A stretch of DNA of 64,000 nucleotides, taken from the NCBI GenBank assembly GCA_023053685.1, contig JALIGW010000289.1, positions 1 through 64,000 on the forward strand. Direction: 5' to 3'. Below, one piece after another: positions 37,453-50,396 of this stretch (its first letter is position 1; each line of letters starts with the position of its first letter). The notes beneath the pieces are model-generated. The model did no database searches and was not told where the DNA came from. It was given only the letters and a program-made list of their open reading frames with translations. Position numbers and translations under genes: made by a program. The stretch comes from Diadophis punctatus similis. Lineage: Eukaryota > Chordata > Lepidosauria > Squamata > Dipsadidae.

Positions 37453-39112
37453 TTGACAAACACCTCAGAAATGAAAAAGAAACACATATTCCTGTTCTCC
37501 ACGGGCTGGAAAGCCGAATTCTCGCTTGATTTTCGATTCCAAGCCTTCCCTGAAGAGCTAGCCCAAGGTCTAACACAGCATTCGCCTTATTTCTCAATTC
37601 AGCCCAAAAACATCACTTTTGACAAACACCTCAGAAATGAAAAAGAAACACATATTCCTGTTCCCCACGGGCTGGAAAGCTGAATTCTCGCTCAATTTTT
37701 GATTCCGACCTTTCCCTGAAGAGCTAGCCCAAGGTCTAACACAGCATTCGCCTTATTTCTCAATTCAGCCCAAAAACATCACTTTTGACAAACACCTCAG
37801 AAATGAAAAAGAAACACATATTCCTGTTCCCCACAGGCTGGAAAGCTGAATTCTCGCTTGATTTTTGATTCCGAGCCTACCCTGAAAAGCTAGCCCAAAG
37901 TCTAACACAGCATTCGCCTTAGGATTCAATTCAGCCCAAAAACATCACTTTTGACAAACACCTCAGAAATGAAAATGAAACACATATTCCTGTTCCCCAC
38001 AGGATGGAAAGCTGAATTCTCGCTTGATTTTTGATTCCGAGCCTACCCTGAAAAGCTAGCCCAAAGTCTAACACAGCATTCGCCTTATTTCTCAATTCAG
38101 CCCAAAAACATCACTTTTGACAAACACCTCAGAAAGGAAAAAGAAACACATATTCCTGTTCCCCACGGGCTGGAAAGCCGAATTCTCGCTTGATTTTCGA
38201 TTCCGACCTTTCACTGAAGAGCTAGCCCAAGGTCTAACACAGCATTCGCATTATTTCTCAATTCAGCCCAAAAACATCACTTTTGGCAAACACCTCAGAA
38301 ATGAAAAAGAAACACATATTCCTGTTCCCCATGGGCTGGAAAGCTGAATTCTCGCTCAATTTTTGATTCTGACCTTTCCCTGAAGAGCTAGCCCAAGGTC
38401 TAACACAGCATTCGCCTCATTTCTCAATTCAGCCCAAAAACATCACTTTTGACAAACACCTCAGAAATGAAAATGAAACACATATTCCTGTTCCCCACAG
38501 GCTGGAAAGCTGAATTCTCGCTTGATTATTGATTCCGAGCCTACCCTGAAAAGCTAGCCCAAAGTCTAACACAGCATTCGCCTTAGGATTCAATTCAGCC
38601 CAAAAACATCACTTTTGACAAACACCTCAGAAATGAAAAAGAAACACATATTCCTGTTCCCCATGGGCTGGAAAGCCGAATTCTCGCTTGATTATTGATT
38701 CTGACCTTTCCCTGAAGAGCTAGCCCAAGGTCTAACACAGCATTCGCCTTATTTCTCAATTCAGCCCAAAAATATCACTTTTGACAAACACCTCAGAAAT
38801 GAAAAAGAAACACATATTCCTGTTCCCCATGGGCTGGAAAGCCGAATTCTCGCTTGATTTTCGATTACAAGCCTTCGCTGAAGAGCTAGCCCAAAGTCTA
38901 ACACTGCATTCTCCTTATTTCTCAATTCGGCCCAAAAACATCACTTTTGACAAACACCTCAGAAATGAAAATGAAACACATATTCCTGTTCCCCACAGGC
39001 TGGAAAGCTGAATTCTCGCTTGATTTTTGATTCCGAGCCTACCCTGAAAAGCTAGCCCAAAGTCTAACACAGCATTCGCCTTAGGATTCAATTCAGCCCA
39101 AAAACATCACTT
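37453..39112 (+). repeat. 10-monomer higher-order repeat, copy 3 (1660 bp)
   Basis: Full A-B-C-D-E-F-G-H-I-J order, exactly 1660 bp, starting 2656 bp (16 monomers) after copy 2. Its monomers carry the same diagnostic states as copy 2, including the gaaaaag C monomer, the gattattgattccgag G monomer and the cggccc I monomer. Confidence 0.92.
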
Positions 39113-40274
39113 TTGACAAACACCTCAGAAATGAAAAAGAAACACATATTCCTGTTCCCCACGGGCTGGAAAGCCGAATTCTCGCTCAATTTTTGATTCC
39201 GACCTTTCCCTGAAGAGCTAGCCCAAGGTCTAACCCAGCATTCGCCTTATTTCTCAATTCAGCCCAAAAACATCACTTTTGACAAACACCTCAGAAATGA
39301 AAAAGAAACACATATTCCTGTTCCCCATGGGCTGGAAAGCCGAATTCTCGCTTGATTATTGATTCTGACCTTTCCCTGAAGAGCTAGCGCAAGGTCTAAC
39401 TCAGCATTCGCCTTATTTCTCAATTCAGCCCAAAAACATCACTTTTGACAAACACCTCAGAAATGAAAAAGAAACACATATTCCTGTTCCCCACGGGCTG
39501 GAAAGCCGAATTCTCGCTCAATTTTTGATTCCGACCTTTCCCTGAAGAGCTAGCCCTAGGTCTAACACAGCATTCGCCTCAGTTCTCAATTCAGCCAAAA
39601 AACATGACTTTTGACAAACACCTCAGAAATGAAAATGAAACACATATTCCTGTTCCCCACAGGCTGGAAAGCTGAATTCTCGCTTGATTATTGATTCCGA
39701 GCCTACCCTGAAAAGCTAGCCCAAAGTCTAACACAGCATTCGCCTTAGGATTCAATTCAGCCCAAAAACATCACTTTTGACAAACACCTCAGAAATGAAA
39801 AAGAAACACATATTCCTGTTCCCCATGGGCTGGAAAGCCGAATTCTCGCTTGATTATTGATTCTGACCTTTCCCTGAAGAGCTAGCCCAAGGTCTAACAC
39901 AGCATTCGCCTTATTTCTCAATTCAGCCCAAAAATATCACTTTTGACAAACACCTCAGAAATGAAAAAGAAACACATATTCCTGTTCCCCATGGGCTGGA
40001 AAGCCGAATTCTCGCTTGATTTTCGATTACAAGCCTTCGCTGAAGAGCTAGCCCAAAGTCTAACACTGCATTCTCCTTATTTCTCAATTCGGCCCAAAAA
40101 CATCACTTTTGACAAACACCTCAGAAATGAAAATGAAACACATATTCCTGTTCCCCACAGGCTGGAAAGCTGAATTCTCGCTTGATTTTTGATTCCGAGC
40201 CTACCCTGAAAAGCTAGCCCAAAGTCTAACACAGCATTCGCCTTAGGATTCAATTCAGCCCAAAAACATCACTT
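39113..40274 (+). repeat. Seven-monomer unit L-M-N-G-H-I-J
   Basis: L (aacccag), M (gcgcaagg, aactcag) and N (ccctagg, cctcagttctc) replace A-F, then G-H-I-J complete the unit. The length is exactly 7 x 166. L-M-N also opens the segments at 47741 and 50065, where O follows instead of G. Confidence 0.88.
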
Positions 40275-41930
40275 TTGACAAACACCTCAGAAATGAAAAA
40301 GAAACACATATTCCTGTTCTCCACGGGCTGGAAAGCCGAATTCTCGCTTGATTTTCGATTCCAAGCCTTCCCTGAAGAGCTAGCCCAAGGTCTAACACAG
40401 CATTCGCCTTATTTCTCAATTCAGCCCAAAAACATCACTTTTGACAAACACCTCAGAAATGAAAAAGAAACACATATTCCTGTTCCCCACGGGCTGGAAA
40501 GCTGAATTCTCGCTCAATTTTTGATTCCGACCTTTCCCTGAAGAGCTAGCCCAAGGTCTAACACAGCATTCGCCTTATTTCTCAATTCAGCCCAAAAACA
40601 TCACTTTTGACAAACACCTCAGAAATGAAAAAGAAACACATATTCCTGTTCCCCACAGGCTGGAAAGCTGAATTCTCGCTTGATTTTTGATTCCGAGCCT
40701 ACCCTGAAAAGCTAGCCCAAGGTCTAACACAGCATTCGCCTTATTTCTCAATTCAGCCCAAAAACATCACTTTTGACAAACACCTCAGAAATGAAAATGA
40801 AACACATATTCCTGTTCCCCACAGGCTGGAAAGCTGAATTCTCGCTTGATTTTTGATTCCGAGCCTACCCTGAAAAGCTAGCCCAAAGTCTAACACAGCA
40901 TTCGCCTTAGGATTCAATTCAGCCCAAAAACATCACTTTTGACAAACACCTCAGAAATGAAAAAGAAACACATATTCCTGTTCCCCACGGGCTGGAAAGC
41001 CGAATTCTCGCTCAATTTTTGATTCCGACCTTTCCCTGAAGAGCTAGCCCAAGGTCTAACCCAGCATTCGCCTTATTTCTCAATTCAGCCCAAAAACATC
41101 ACTTTTGACAAACACCTCAGAAATGAAAAAGAAACACATATTCCTGTTCCCCATGGGCTGGAAAGCCGAATTCTCGCTTGATTATTCTGACCTTTCCCTG
41201 AAGAGCTAGCCCAAGGTCTAACACAGCATTCGCCTTATTTCTCAATTCAGCCCAAAAACATCACTTTTGACAAACACCTTAGAAATGAAAATGAAACACA
41301 TATTCCTGTTCCCCACAGGCTGGAAAGCTGAATTCTCGCTTGATTTTTGATTCCGAGCCTACCCTGAAAAGCTAGCCCAAAGTCTAACACAGCATTCGCC
41401 TTAGGATTCAATTCAGCCCAAAAACATCACTTTTGACAAACACCTCAGAAATGAAAAAGAAACACATATTCCTGTTCCCCACGGGCTGGAAAGCCGAATT
41501 CTCGCTCAATTTTTGATTCCGACCTTTCCCTGAAGAGCTAGCCCTAGGTCTAACACAGCATTCGCCTCAGTTCTCATTTCAGCCAAAAAACATGACTTTT
41601 GACAAACACCTCAGAAATGAAAATGAAACACATATTCGTGTTCCGCACAGGCTGGAAAGCCGAATTCTCGCTTGATTTTTGATTCCGACCTTTCCCTGAA
41701 GAGCTAGCCCAAGGTCTAACACAGCATTCGCCTTATTTCTCAATTCAGCCCAAAAACATCACTTTTGACAAACACCTCAGAAATGAAAATGAAACACATA
41801 TTCCTGTTCCCCACAGGCTGGAAAGCTGAATTCTCGCTTGATTTTTGATTCCGAGCCTACACTGAAAAGCTAGCCCAAAGTCTAACACAGCATTCGCCTT
41901 AGGATTCAATTCAGCCCAAAAACATCACTT
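40275..41930 (+). repeat. Ten-monomer irregular unit A-B-C'-J-L-M'-J-N-O-P
   Basis: C' (40607) joins a C head to a caaggtc / ttatttctc tail. M' (41105) has lost 4 bp near 41187 (gattattctgacc), the only indel I found between 33801 and 57535. The next monomer (41267) has ccttagaaatg. N (41433) has the private tctcatttcag near 41577. The M' deletion and its neighbours match 27.0-27.3 kb. Confidence 0.86.
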
Positions 41931-43756
41931 TTGACAAACACCTCAGAAATGAAAAAGAAACACATATTCCTGTTCTCCACGGGCTGGAAAGCCGAATTCT
42001 CGCTTGATTTTCGATTCCAAGCCTTCCCTGAAGAGCTAGCCCAAGGTCTAACACAGCATTCGCCTTATTTCTCAATTCAGCCCAAAAACATCACTTTTGA
42101 CAAACACCTCAGAAATGAAAAAGAAACACATATTCCTGTTCCCCACGGGCTGGAAAGCTGAATTCTCGCTCAATTTTTGATTCCGACCTTTCCCTGAAGA
42201 GCTAGCCCAAGGTCTAACACAGCATTCGCCTTATTTCTCAATTCAGCCCAAAAACATCACTTTTGACAAACACCTCAGAAATGAAAATGAAACACATATT
42301 CCTGTTCCCCACAGGCTGGAAAGCTGAATTCTCGCTTGATTTTTGATTCCGAGCCTACCCTGAAAAGCTAGCCCAAAGTCTAACACAGCATTCGCCTTAG
42401 GATTCAATTCAGCCCAAAAACATCACTTTTGACAAACACCTCAGAAATGAAAATGAAACACATATTCCTGTTCCCCACAGGATGGAAAGCTGAATTCTCG
42501 CTTGATTTTTGATTCCGAGCCTACCCTGAAAAGCTAGCCCAAAGTCTAACACAGCATTCGCCTTATTTCTCAATTCAGCCCAAAAACATCACTTTTGACA
42601 AACACCTCAGAAAGGAAAAAGAAACACATATTCCTGTTCCCCACGGGCTGGAAAGCCGAATTCTCGCTTGATTTTCGATTCCAAGCCTTCCCTGAAGAGC
42701 TAGCCCAAGGTCTAACACAGCATTCGCCTTATTTCTCAATTCAGCCCAAAAACATCACTTTTGACAAACACCTCAGAAATGAAAAAGAAACACATATTCC
42801 TGTTCCCCACGGGCTGGAAAGCTGAATTCTTGCTCAATTTTTGATTCCGACCTTTCCCTGAAGAGCTAGCCCAAGGTCTAACACAGCATTCGCCTTATTT
42901 CTCAATTCAGCCCAAAAACATCACTTTTGACAAACACCTCAGAAATGAAAATGAAACACATATTCCTGTTCCCCACAGGCTGGAAAGCTGAATTCTCGCT
43001 TGATTTTTGATTCCGAGCCTACCCTGAAAAGCTAGCCCAAAGTCTAACACAGCATTCGCCTTAGGATTCAATTCAGCCCAAAAACATCACTTTTGACAAA
43101 CACCTCAGAAATGAAAAAGAAACACATATTCCTGTTCTCCACGGGCTGGAAAGCCGAATTCTCGCTTGATTTTCGATTCCAAGCCTTCCCTGAAGAGCTA
43201 GCCCAAGGTCTAACACAGCATTCGCCTTATTTCTCAATTCAGCCCAAAAACATCACTTTTGACAAATACCTCAGAAATGAAAAAGAAACACATATTCCTG
43301 TTCCCCACGGGCTGGAAAGCTGAATTCTCGCTCAATTTTTGATTCCGACCTTTCCCTGAAGAGCTAGCCCAAGGTCTAACACAGCATTCGCCTTATTTCT
43401 CAATTCAGCCCAAAAACATCACTTTTGACAAACACCTCAGAAATGAAAATGAAACACATATTCCTGTTCCCCACAGGCTGGAAAGCTGAATTCTCGCTTG
43501 ATTTTTGATTCCGAGCCTACCCTGAAAAGCTAGCCCAAAGTCTAACACAGCATTCGCCTTAGGATTCAATTCAGCCCAAAAACATCACTTTTGACAAACA
43601 CCTCAGAAATGAAAATGAAACACATATTCCTGTTCCCCACAGGATGGAAAGCTGAATTCTCGCTTGATTTTTGATTCCGAGCCTACCCTGAAAAGCTAGC
43701 CCAAAGTCTAACACAGCATTCGCCTTATTTCTCAATTCAGCCCAAAAACATCACTT
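41931..43756 (+). repeat. 11-monomer block, copy 3 (intact)
   Basis: The order A-B-J-D-hybrid-B-J-A-B-J-D is as at 28167 and 30488, with acaaatacctc at 43265 in the second A-B pair. The length is exactly 11 x 166, without the single-base indels of the other two copies. A gaattcttgctc change (CpG to TpG) is seen near 42830. Confidence 0.88.
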
Positions 43757-44586
43757 TTGACAAACACCTCAGAAAGGAAAAAGAAACACATATTCCTGTT
43801 CCCCACGGGCTGGAAAGCCGAATTCTCGCTTGATTTTCGATTCCGACCTTTCCCTGAAGAGCTAGCCCAAGGTCTAACACAGCATTCGCCTCATTTCTCA
43901 ATTCAGCCCAAAAACATCACTTTTGACAAACACCTCAGAAATGAAAATGAAACACATATTCCTGTTCCCCACAGGCTGGAAAGCTGAATTCTCGCTTGAT
44001 TATTGATTCCGAGCCTACCCTGAAAAGCTAGCCCAAAGTCTAACACAGCATTCGCCTTAGGATTCAATTCAGCCCAAAAACATCACTTTTGACAAACACC
44101 TCAGAAATGAAAAAGAAACACATATTCCTGTTCCCCATGGGCTGGAAAGCCGAATTCTCGCTTGATTATTGATTCTGACCTTTCCCTGAAGAGCTAGCCC
44201 AAGGTCTAACACAGCATTCGCCTTATTTCTCAATTCAGCCCAAAAATATCACTTTTGACAAACACCTCAGAAATGAAAAAGAAACACATATTCCTGTTCC
44301 CCATGGGCTGGAAAGCCGAATTCTCGCTTGATTTTCGATTACAAGCCTTCGCTGAAGAGCTAGCCCAAAGTCTAACACTGCATTCTCCTTATTTCTCAAT
44401 TCGGCCCAAAAACATCACTTTTGACAAACACCTCAGAAATGAAAATGAAACACATATTCCTGTTCCCCACAGGCTGGAAAGCTGAATTCTCGCTTGATTT
44501 TTGATTCCGAGCCTACCCTGAAAAGCTAGCCCAAAGTCTAACACAGCATTCGCCTTAGGATTCAATTCAGCCCAAAAACATCACTT
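43757..44586 (+). repeat. Five-monomer segment E/F hybrid-G-H-I-J
   Basis: The first monomer has an E head (cagaaagg, ttttcgattccgac) and an F tail (cctcatttctc) with ccctgaag instead of cactgaag. This is the product expected if an exchange removed one monomer between E and F. G, H, I, J follow in canonical order. Confidence 0.86.
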
Positions 44587-46246
44587 TTGACAAACACCTC
44601 AGAAATGAAAAAGAAACACATATTCCTGTTCTCCACGGGCTGGAAAGCCGAATTCTCGCTTGATTTTCGATTCCAAGCCTTCCCTGAAGAGCTAGCCCAA
44701 GGTCTAACACAGCATTCGCCTTATTTCTCAATTCAGCCCAAAAACATCACTTTTGACAAACACCTCAGAAATGAAAAAGAAACACATATTCCTGTTCCCC
44801 ACGGGCTGGAAAGCTGAATTCTCGCTCAATTTTTGATTCCGACCTTTCCCTGAAGAGCTAGCCCAAGGTCTAACACAGCATTCGCCTTATTTCTCAATTC
44901 AGCCCAAAAACATCACTTTTGACAAACACCTCAGAAATGAAAGAGAAACACATATTCCTGTTCCCCACAGGCTGGAAAGCTGAATTCTCGCTTGATTTTT
45001 GATTCCGAGCCTACCCTGAAAAGCTAGCCCAAAGTCTAACACAGCATTCGCCTTAGGATTCAATTCAGCCCAAAAACATCACTTTTGACAAACACCTCAG
45101 AAATGAAAATGAAACACATATTCCTGTTCCCCACAGGATGGAAAGCTGAATTCTCGCTTGATTTTTGATTCCGAGCCTACCCTGAAAAGCTAGCCCAAAG
45201 TCTAACACAGCATTCGCCTTATTTCTCAATTCAGCCCAAAAACATCACTTTTGACAAACACCTCAGAAAGGAAAAAGAAACACATATTCCTGTTCCCCAC
45301 GGGCTGGAAAGCCGAATTCTCGCTTGATTTTCGATTCCGACCTTTCACTGAAGAGCTAGCCCAAGGTCTAACACAGCATTCGCATTATTTCTCAATTCAG
45401 CCCAAAAACATCACTTTTGGCAAACACCTCAGAAATGAAAAAGAAACACATATTCCTGTTCCCCATGGGCTGGAAAGCTGAATTCTCGCTCAATTTTTGA
45501 TTCTGACCTTTCCCTGAAGAGCTAGCCCAAGGTCTAACACAGCATTCGCCTCATTTCTCAATTCAGCCCAAAAACATCACTTTTGACAAACACCTCAGAA
45601 ATGAAAATGAAACACATATTCCTGTTCCCCACAGGCTGGAAAGCTGAATTCTCGCTTGATTATTGATTCCGAGCCTACCCTGAAAAGCTAGCCCAAAGTC
45701 TAACACAGCATTCGCCTTAGGATTCAATTCAGCCCAAAAACATCACTTTTGACAAACACCTCAGAAATGAAAAAGAAACACATATTCCTGTTCCCCATGG
45801 GCTGGAAAGCCGAATTCTCGCTTGATTATTGATTCTGACCTTTCCCTGAAGAGCTAGCCCAAGGTCTAACACAGCATTCGCCTTATTTCTCAATTCAGCC
45901 CAAAAATATCACTTTTGACAAACACCTCAGAAATGAAAAAGAAACACATATTCCTGTTCCCCATGGGCTGGAAAGCCGAATTCTCGCTTGATTTTCGATT
46001 ACAAGCCTTCGCTGAAGAGCTAGCCCAAAGTCTAACACTGCATTCTCCTTATTTCTCAATTCGGCCCAAAAACATCACTTTTGACAAACACCTCAGAAAT
46101 GAAAATGAAACACATATTCCTGTTCCCCACAGGCTGGAAAGCTGAATTCTCGCTTGATTTTTGATTCCGAGCCTACCCTGAAAAGCTAGCCCAAAGTCTA
46201 ACACAGCATTCGCCTTAGGATTCAATTCAGCCCAAAAACATCACTT
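44587..46246 (+). repeat. 10-monomer higher-order repeat, copy 4 (1660 bp)
   Basis: Full A-B-C-D-E-F-G-H-I-J order, exactly 1660 bp. The one private change I noticed is gaaagagaaac in the C monomer near 44942. Confidence 0.91.
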
Positions 46247-47740
46247 TTGACAAACACCTCAGAAATGAAAAAGAAACACATATTCCTGTTCCCCACGGGC
46301 TGGAAAGCCGAATTCTCGCTCAATTTTTGATTCCGACCTTTCCCTGAAGAGCTAGCCCAAGGTCTAACCCAGCATTCGCCTTATTTCTCAATTCAGCCCA
46401 AAAACATCACTTTTGACAAACACCTCAGAAATGAAAAAGAAACACATATTCCTGTTCCCCACAGGCTGGAAAGCTGAATTCTCGCTTGATTTTTGATTCC
46501 GAGCCTACCCTGAAAAGCTAGCCCAAAGTCTAACACAGCATTCGCCTTAGGATTCAATTCAGCCCAAAAACATCACTTTTGACAAACACCTCAGAAATGA
46601 AAATGAAACACATATTCCTGTTCCCCACAGGATGGAAAGCTGAATTCTCGCTTGATTTTTGATTCCGAGCCTACCCTGAAAAGCTAGCCCAAAGTCTAAC
46701 ACAGCATTCGCCTTATTTCTCAATTCAGCCCAAAAACATCACTTTTGACAAACACCTCAGAAAGGAAAAAGAAACACATATTCCTGTTCCCCACGGGCTG
46801 GAAAGCCGAATTCTCGCTTGATTTTCGATTCCGACCTTTCACTGAAGAGCTAGCCCAAGGTCTAACACAGCATTCGCATTATTTCTCAATTCAGCCCAAA
46901 AACATCACTTTTGGCAAACACCTCAGAAATGAAAAAGAAACACATATTCCTGTTCCCCATGGGCTGGAAAGCTGAATTCTCGCTCAATTTTTGATTCTGA
47001 CCTTTCCCTGAAGAGCTAGCCCAAGGTCTAACACAGCATTCGCCTCATTTCTCAATTCAGCCCAAAAACATCACTTTTGACAAACACCTCAGAAATGAAA
47101 ATGAAACACATATTCCTGTTCCCCACAGGCTGGAAAGCTGAATTCTCGCTTGATTATTGATTCCGAGCCTACCCTGAAAAGCTAGCCCAAAGTCTAACAC
47201 AGCATTCGCCTTAGGATTCAATTCAGCCCAAAAACATCACTTTTGACAAACACCTCAGAAATGAAAAAGAAACACATATTCCTGTTCCCCATGGGCTGGA
47301 AAGCCGAATTCTCGCTTGATTATTGATTCTGACCTTTCCCTGAAGAGCTAGCCCAAGGTCTAACACAGCATTCGCCTTATTTCTCAATTCAGCCCAAAAA
47401 TATCACTTTTGACAAACACCTCAGAAATGAAAAAGAAACACATATTCCTGTTCCCCATGGGCTGGAAAGCCGAATTCTCGCTTGATTTTCGATTACAAGC
47501 CTTCGCTGAAGAGCTAGCCCAAAGTCTAACACTGCATTCTCCTTATTTCTCAATTCGGCCCAAAAACATCACTTTTGACAAACACCTCAGAAATGAAAAT
47601 GAAACACATATTCCTGTTCCCCACAGGCTGGAAAGCTGAATTCTCGCTTGATTTTTGATTCCGAGCCTACCCTGAAAAGCTAGCCCAAAGTCTAACACAG
47701 CATTCGCCTTAGGATTCAATTCAGCCCAAAAACATCACTT
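46247..47740 (+). repeat. Nine-monomer derived unit L-C-D-E-F-G-H-I-J
   Basis: One L monomer replaces the A-B pair of the 10-monomer unit, then C to J follow in canonical order. The length is exactly 9 x 166. This fits an in-register exchange between an L-containing array and the 10-monomer array. Confidence 0.88.
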
Positions 47741-50396
47741 TTGACAAACACCTCAGAAATGAAAAAGAAACACATATTCCTGTTCCCCACGGGCTGGAAA
47801 GCCGAATTCTCGCTCAATTTTTGATTCCGACCTTTCCCTGAAGAGCTAGCCCAAGGTCTAACCCAGCATTCGCCTTATTTCTCAATTCAGCCCAAAAACA
47901 TCACTTTTGACAAACACCTCAGAAATGAAAAAGAAACACATATTCCTGTTCCCCATGGGCTGGAAAGCCGAATTCTCGCTTGATTATTGATTCTGACCTT
48001 TCCCTGAAGAGCTAGCGCAAGGTCTAACTCAGCATTCGCCTTATTTCTCAATTCAGCCCAAAAACATCACTTTTGACAAACACCTCAGAAATGAAAAAGA
48101 AACACATATTCCTGTTCCCCACGGGCTGGAAAGCCGAATTCTCGCTCAATTTTTGATTCCGACCTTTCCCTGAAGAGCTAGCCCTAGGTCTAACACAGCA
48201 TTCGCCTCAGTTCTCAATTCAGCCAAAAAACCTGACTTTTGACAAACACCTCAGAAATGAAAATGAAACACATATTCGTGTTCCGCACAGGCTGGAAAGC
48301 CGAATTCTCGCTTGATTTTTGATTCCGACCTTTCCCTGAAGAGCTAGCCCAAGGTCTAACACAGCATTCGCATTATTTCTCAATTCAGCCCAAAAACATC
48401 ACTTTTGACAAACACCTCAGAAATGAAAATGAAACACATATTCCTGTTCCCCACAGGCTGGAAAGCTGAATTCTCGCTTGATTTTTGATTCCGAGCCTAC
48501 ACTGAAAAGCTAGCCCAAAGTCTAACACAGCATTCGCCTTAGGATTCAATTCAGCCCAAAAACATCACTTTTGACAAACACCTCAGAAATGAAAAAGAAA
48601 CACATATTCCTGTTCTCCACGGGCTGGAAAGCCGAATTCTCGCTTGATTTTCGATTCCAAGCCTTCCCTGAAGAGCTAGCCCAAGGTCTAACACAGCATT
48701 CGCCTTATTTCTCAATTCAGCCCAAAAACATCACTTTTGACAAACACCTCAGAAATGAAAAAGAAACACATATTCCTGTTCCCCACGGGCTGGAAAGCTG
48801 AATTCTCGCTCAATTTTTGATTCCGACCTTTCCCTGAAGAGCTAGCCCAAGGTCTAACACAGCATTCGCCTTATTTCTCAATTCAGCCCAAAAACATCAC
48901 TTTTGACAAACACCTCAGAAATGAAAATGAAACACATATTCCTGTTCCCCACAGGCTGGAAAGCTGAATTCTCGCTTGATTTTTGATTCCGAGCCTACCC
49001 TGAAAAGCTAGCCCAAAGTCTAACACAGCATTCGCCTTAGGATTCAATTCAGCCCAAAAACATCACTTTTGACAAACACCTCAGAAATGAAAAAGAAACA
49101 CATATTCCTGTTCCCCATGGGCTGGAAAGCCGAATTCTCGCTCAATTTTTGATTCCGACCTTTCCCTGAAGAGCTAGCCCAAGGTCTAACACAGCATTCG
49201 CCTTATTTCTCAATTCAGCCCAAAAACATCACTTTTGACAAACACCTCAGAAATGAAAAAGAAACACATATTCCTGTTCCCCACAGGCTGGAAAGCCGAA
49301 TTCTCGCTTGATTTTTGATTCCGACCTTTCCCTGAAGAGCTAGCCCAAGGTCTAACCCAGCATTCGCCTTAGGATTCAATTCAGCCCAAAAACATCACTT
49401 TTGACAAACACCTCAGAAATGAAAATGAAACACATATTCCTGTTCCCCACGGGCTGGAAAGCTGAATTCTCGCTTGATTTTTGATTCCGAGCCTACCCTG
49501 AAAAGCTAGCCCAAAGTCTAACACAGCATTCGCCTTAGGATTCAATTCAGCCCAAAAACATCACTTTTGACAAACACCTCAGAAATGAAAAAGAAACACA
49601 TATTCCTGTTCCCCATGGGCTGGAAAGCCGAATTCTCGCTTGATTATTGATTCTGACCTTTCCCTGAAGAGCTAGCCCAAGGTCTAACACAGCATTCGCC
49701 TTATTTCTCAATTCAGCCCAAAAATATCACTTTTGACAAACACCTCAGAAATGAAAAAGAAACACATATTCCTGTTCCCCATGGGCTGGAAAGCCGAATT
49801 CTCGCTTGATTTTCGATTACAAGCCTTCGCTGAAGAGCTAGCCCAAAGTCTAACACTGCATTCTCCTTATTTCTCAATTCAGCCCAAAAACATCACTTTT
49901 GACAAACACCTCAGAAATGAAAATGAAACACATATTCCTGTTCCCCACAGGCTGGAAAGCTGAATTCTCGCTTGATTTTTGATTCCGAGCCTACCCTGAA
50001 AAGCTAGCCCAAAGTCTAACACAGCATTCGCCTTAGGATTCAATTCAGCCCAAAAACATCACTTTTGACAAACACCTCAGAAATGAAAAAGAAACACATA
50101 TTCCTGTTCCCCACGGGCTGGAAAGCTGAATTCTCGCTCAATTTTTGATTCCGACCTTTCCCTGAAGAGCTAGCCCAAGGTCTAACCCAGCATTCGCCTT
50201 ATTTCTCAATTCAGCCCAAAAACATCACTTTTGACAAACACCTCAGAAATGAAAAAGAAACACATATTCCTGTTCCCCATGGGCTGGAAAGCCGAATTCT
50301 CGCTTGATTATTGATTCTGACCTTTCCCTGAAGAGCTAGCGCAAGGTCTAACTCAGCATTCGCCTTATTTCTCAATTCAGCCCAAAAACATCACTT
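47741..50396 (+). repeat. Mixed units L-M-N-O-P, A-B-J-Q-R, J-H-I-J, L-M
   Basis: Sixteen monomers, exactly 2656 bp. L-M-N-O-P runs from 47741 to 48570, with aacctgac near 48231. A-B-J then leads to a catggg / gctcaattttt monomer and an aacccag / ttaggattc monomer (48571-49400). J-H-I-J (I at 49733, cagccc state) runs to 50064, and L-M follows. The series A-B-J-Q-R matches 22866-23529 in type but not in all states. Confidence 0.83.
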
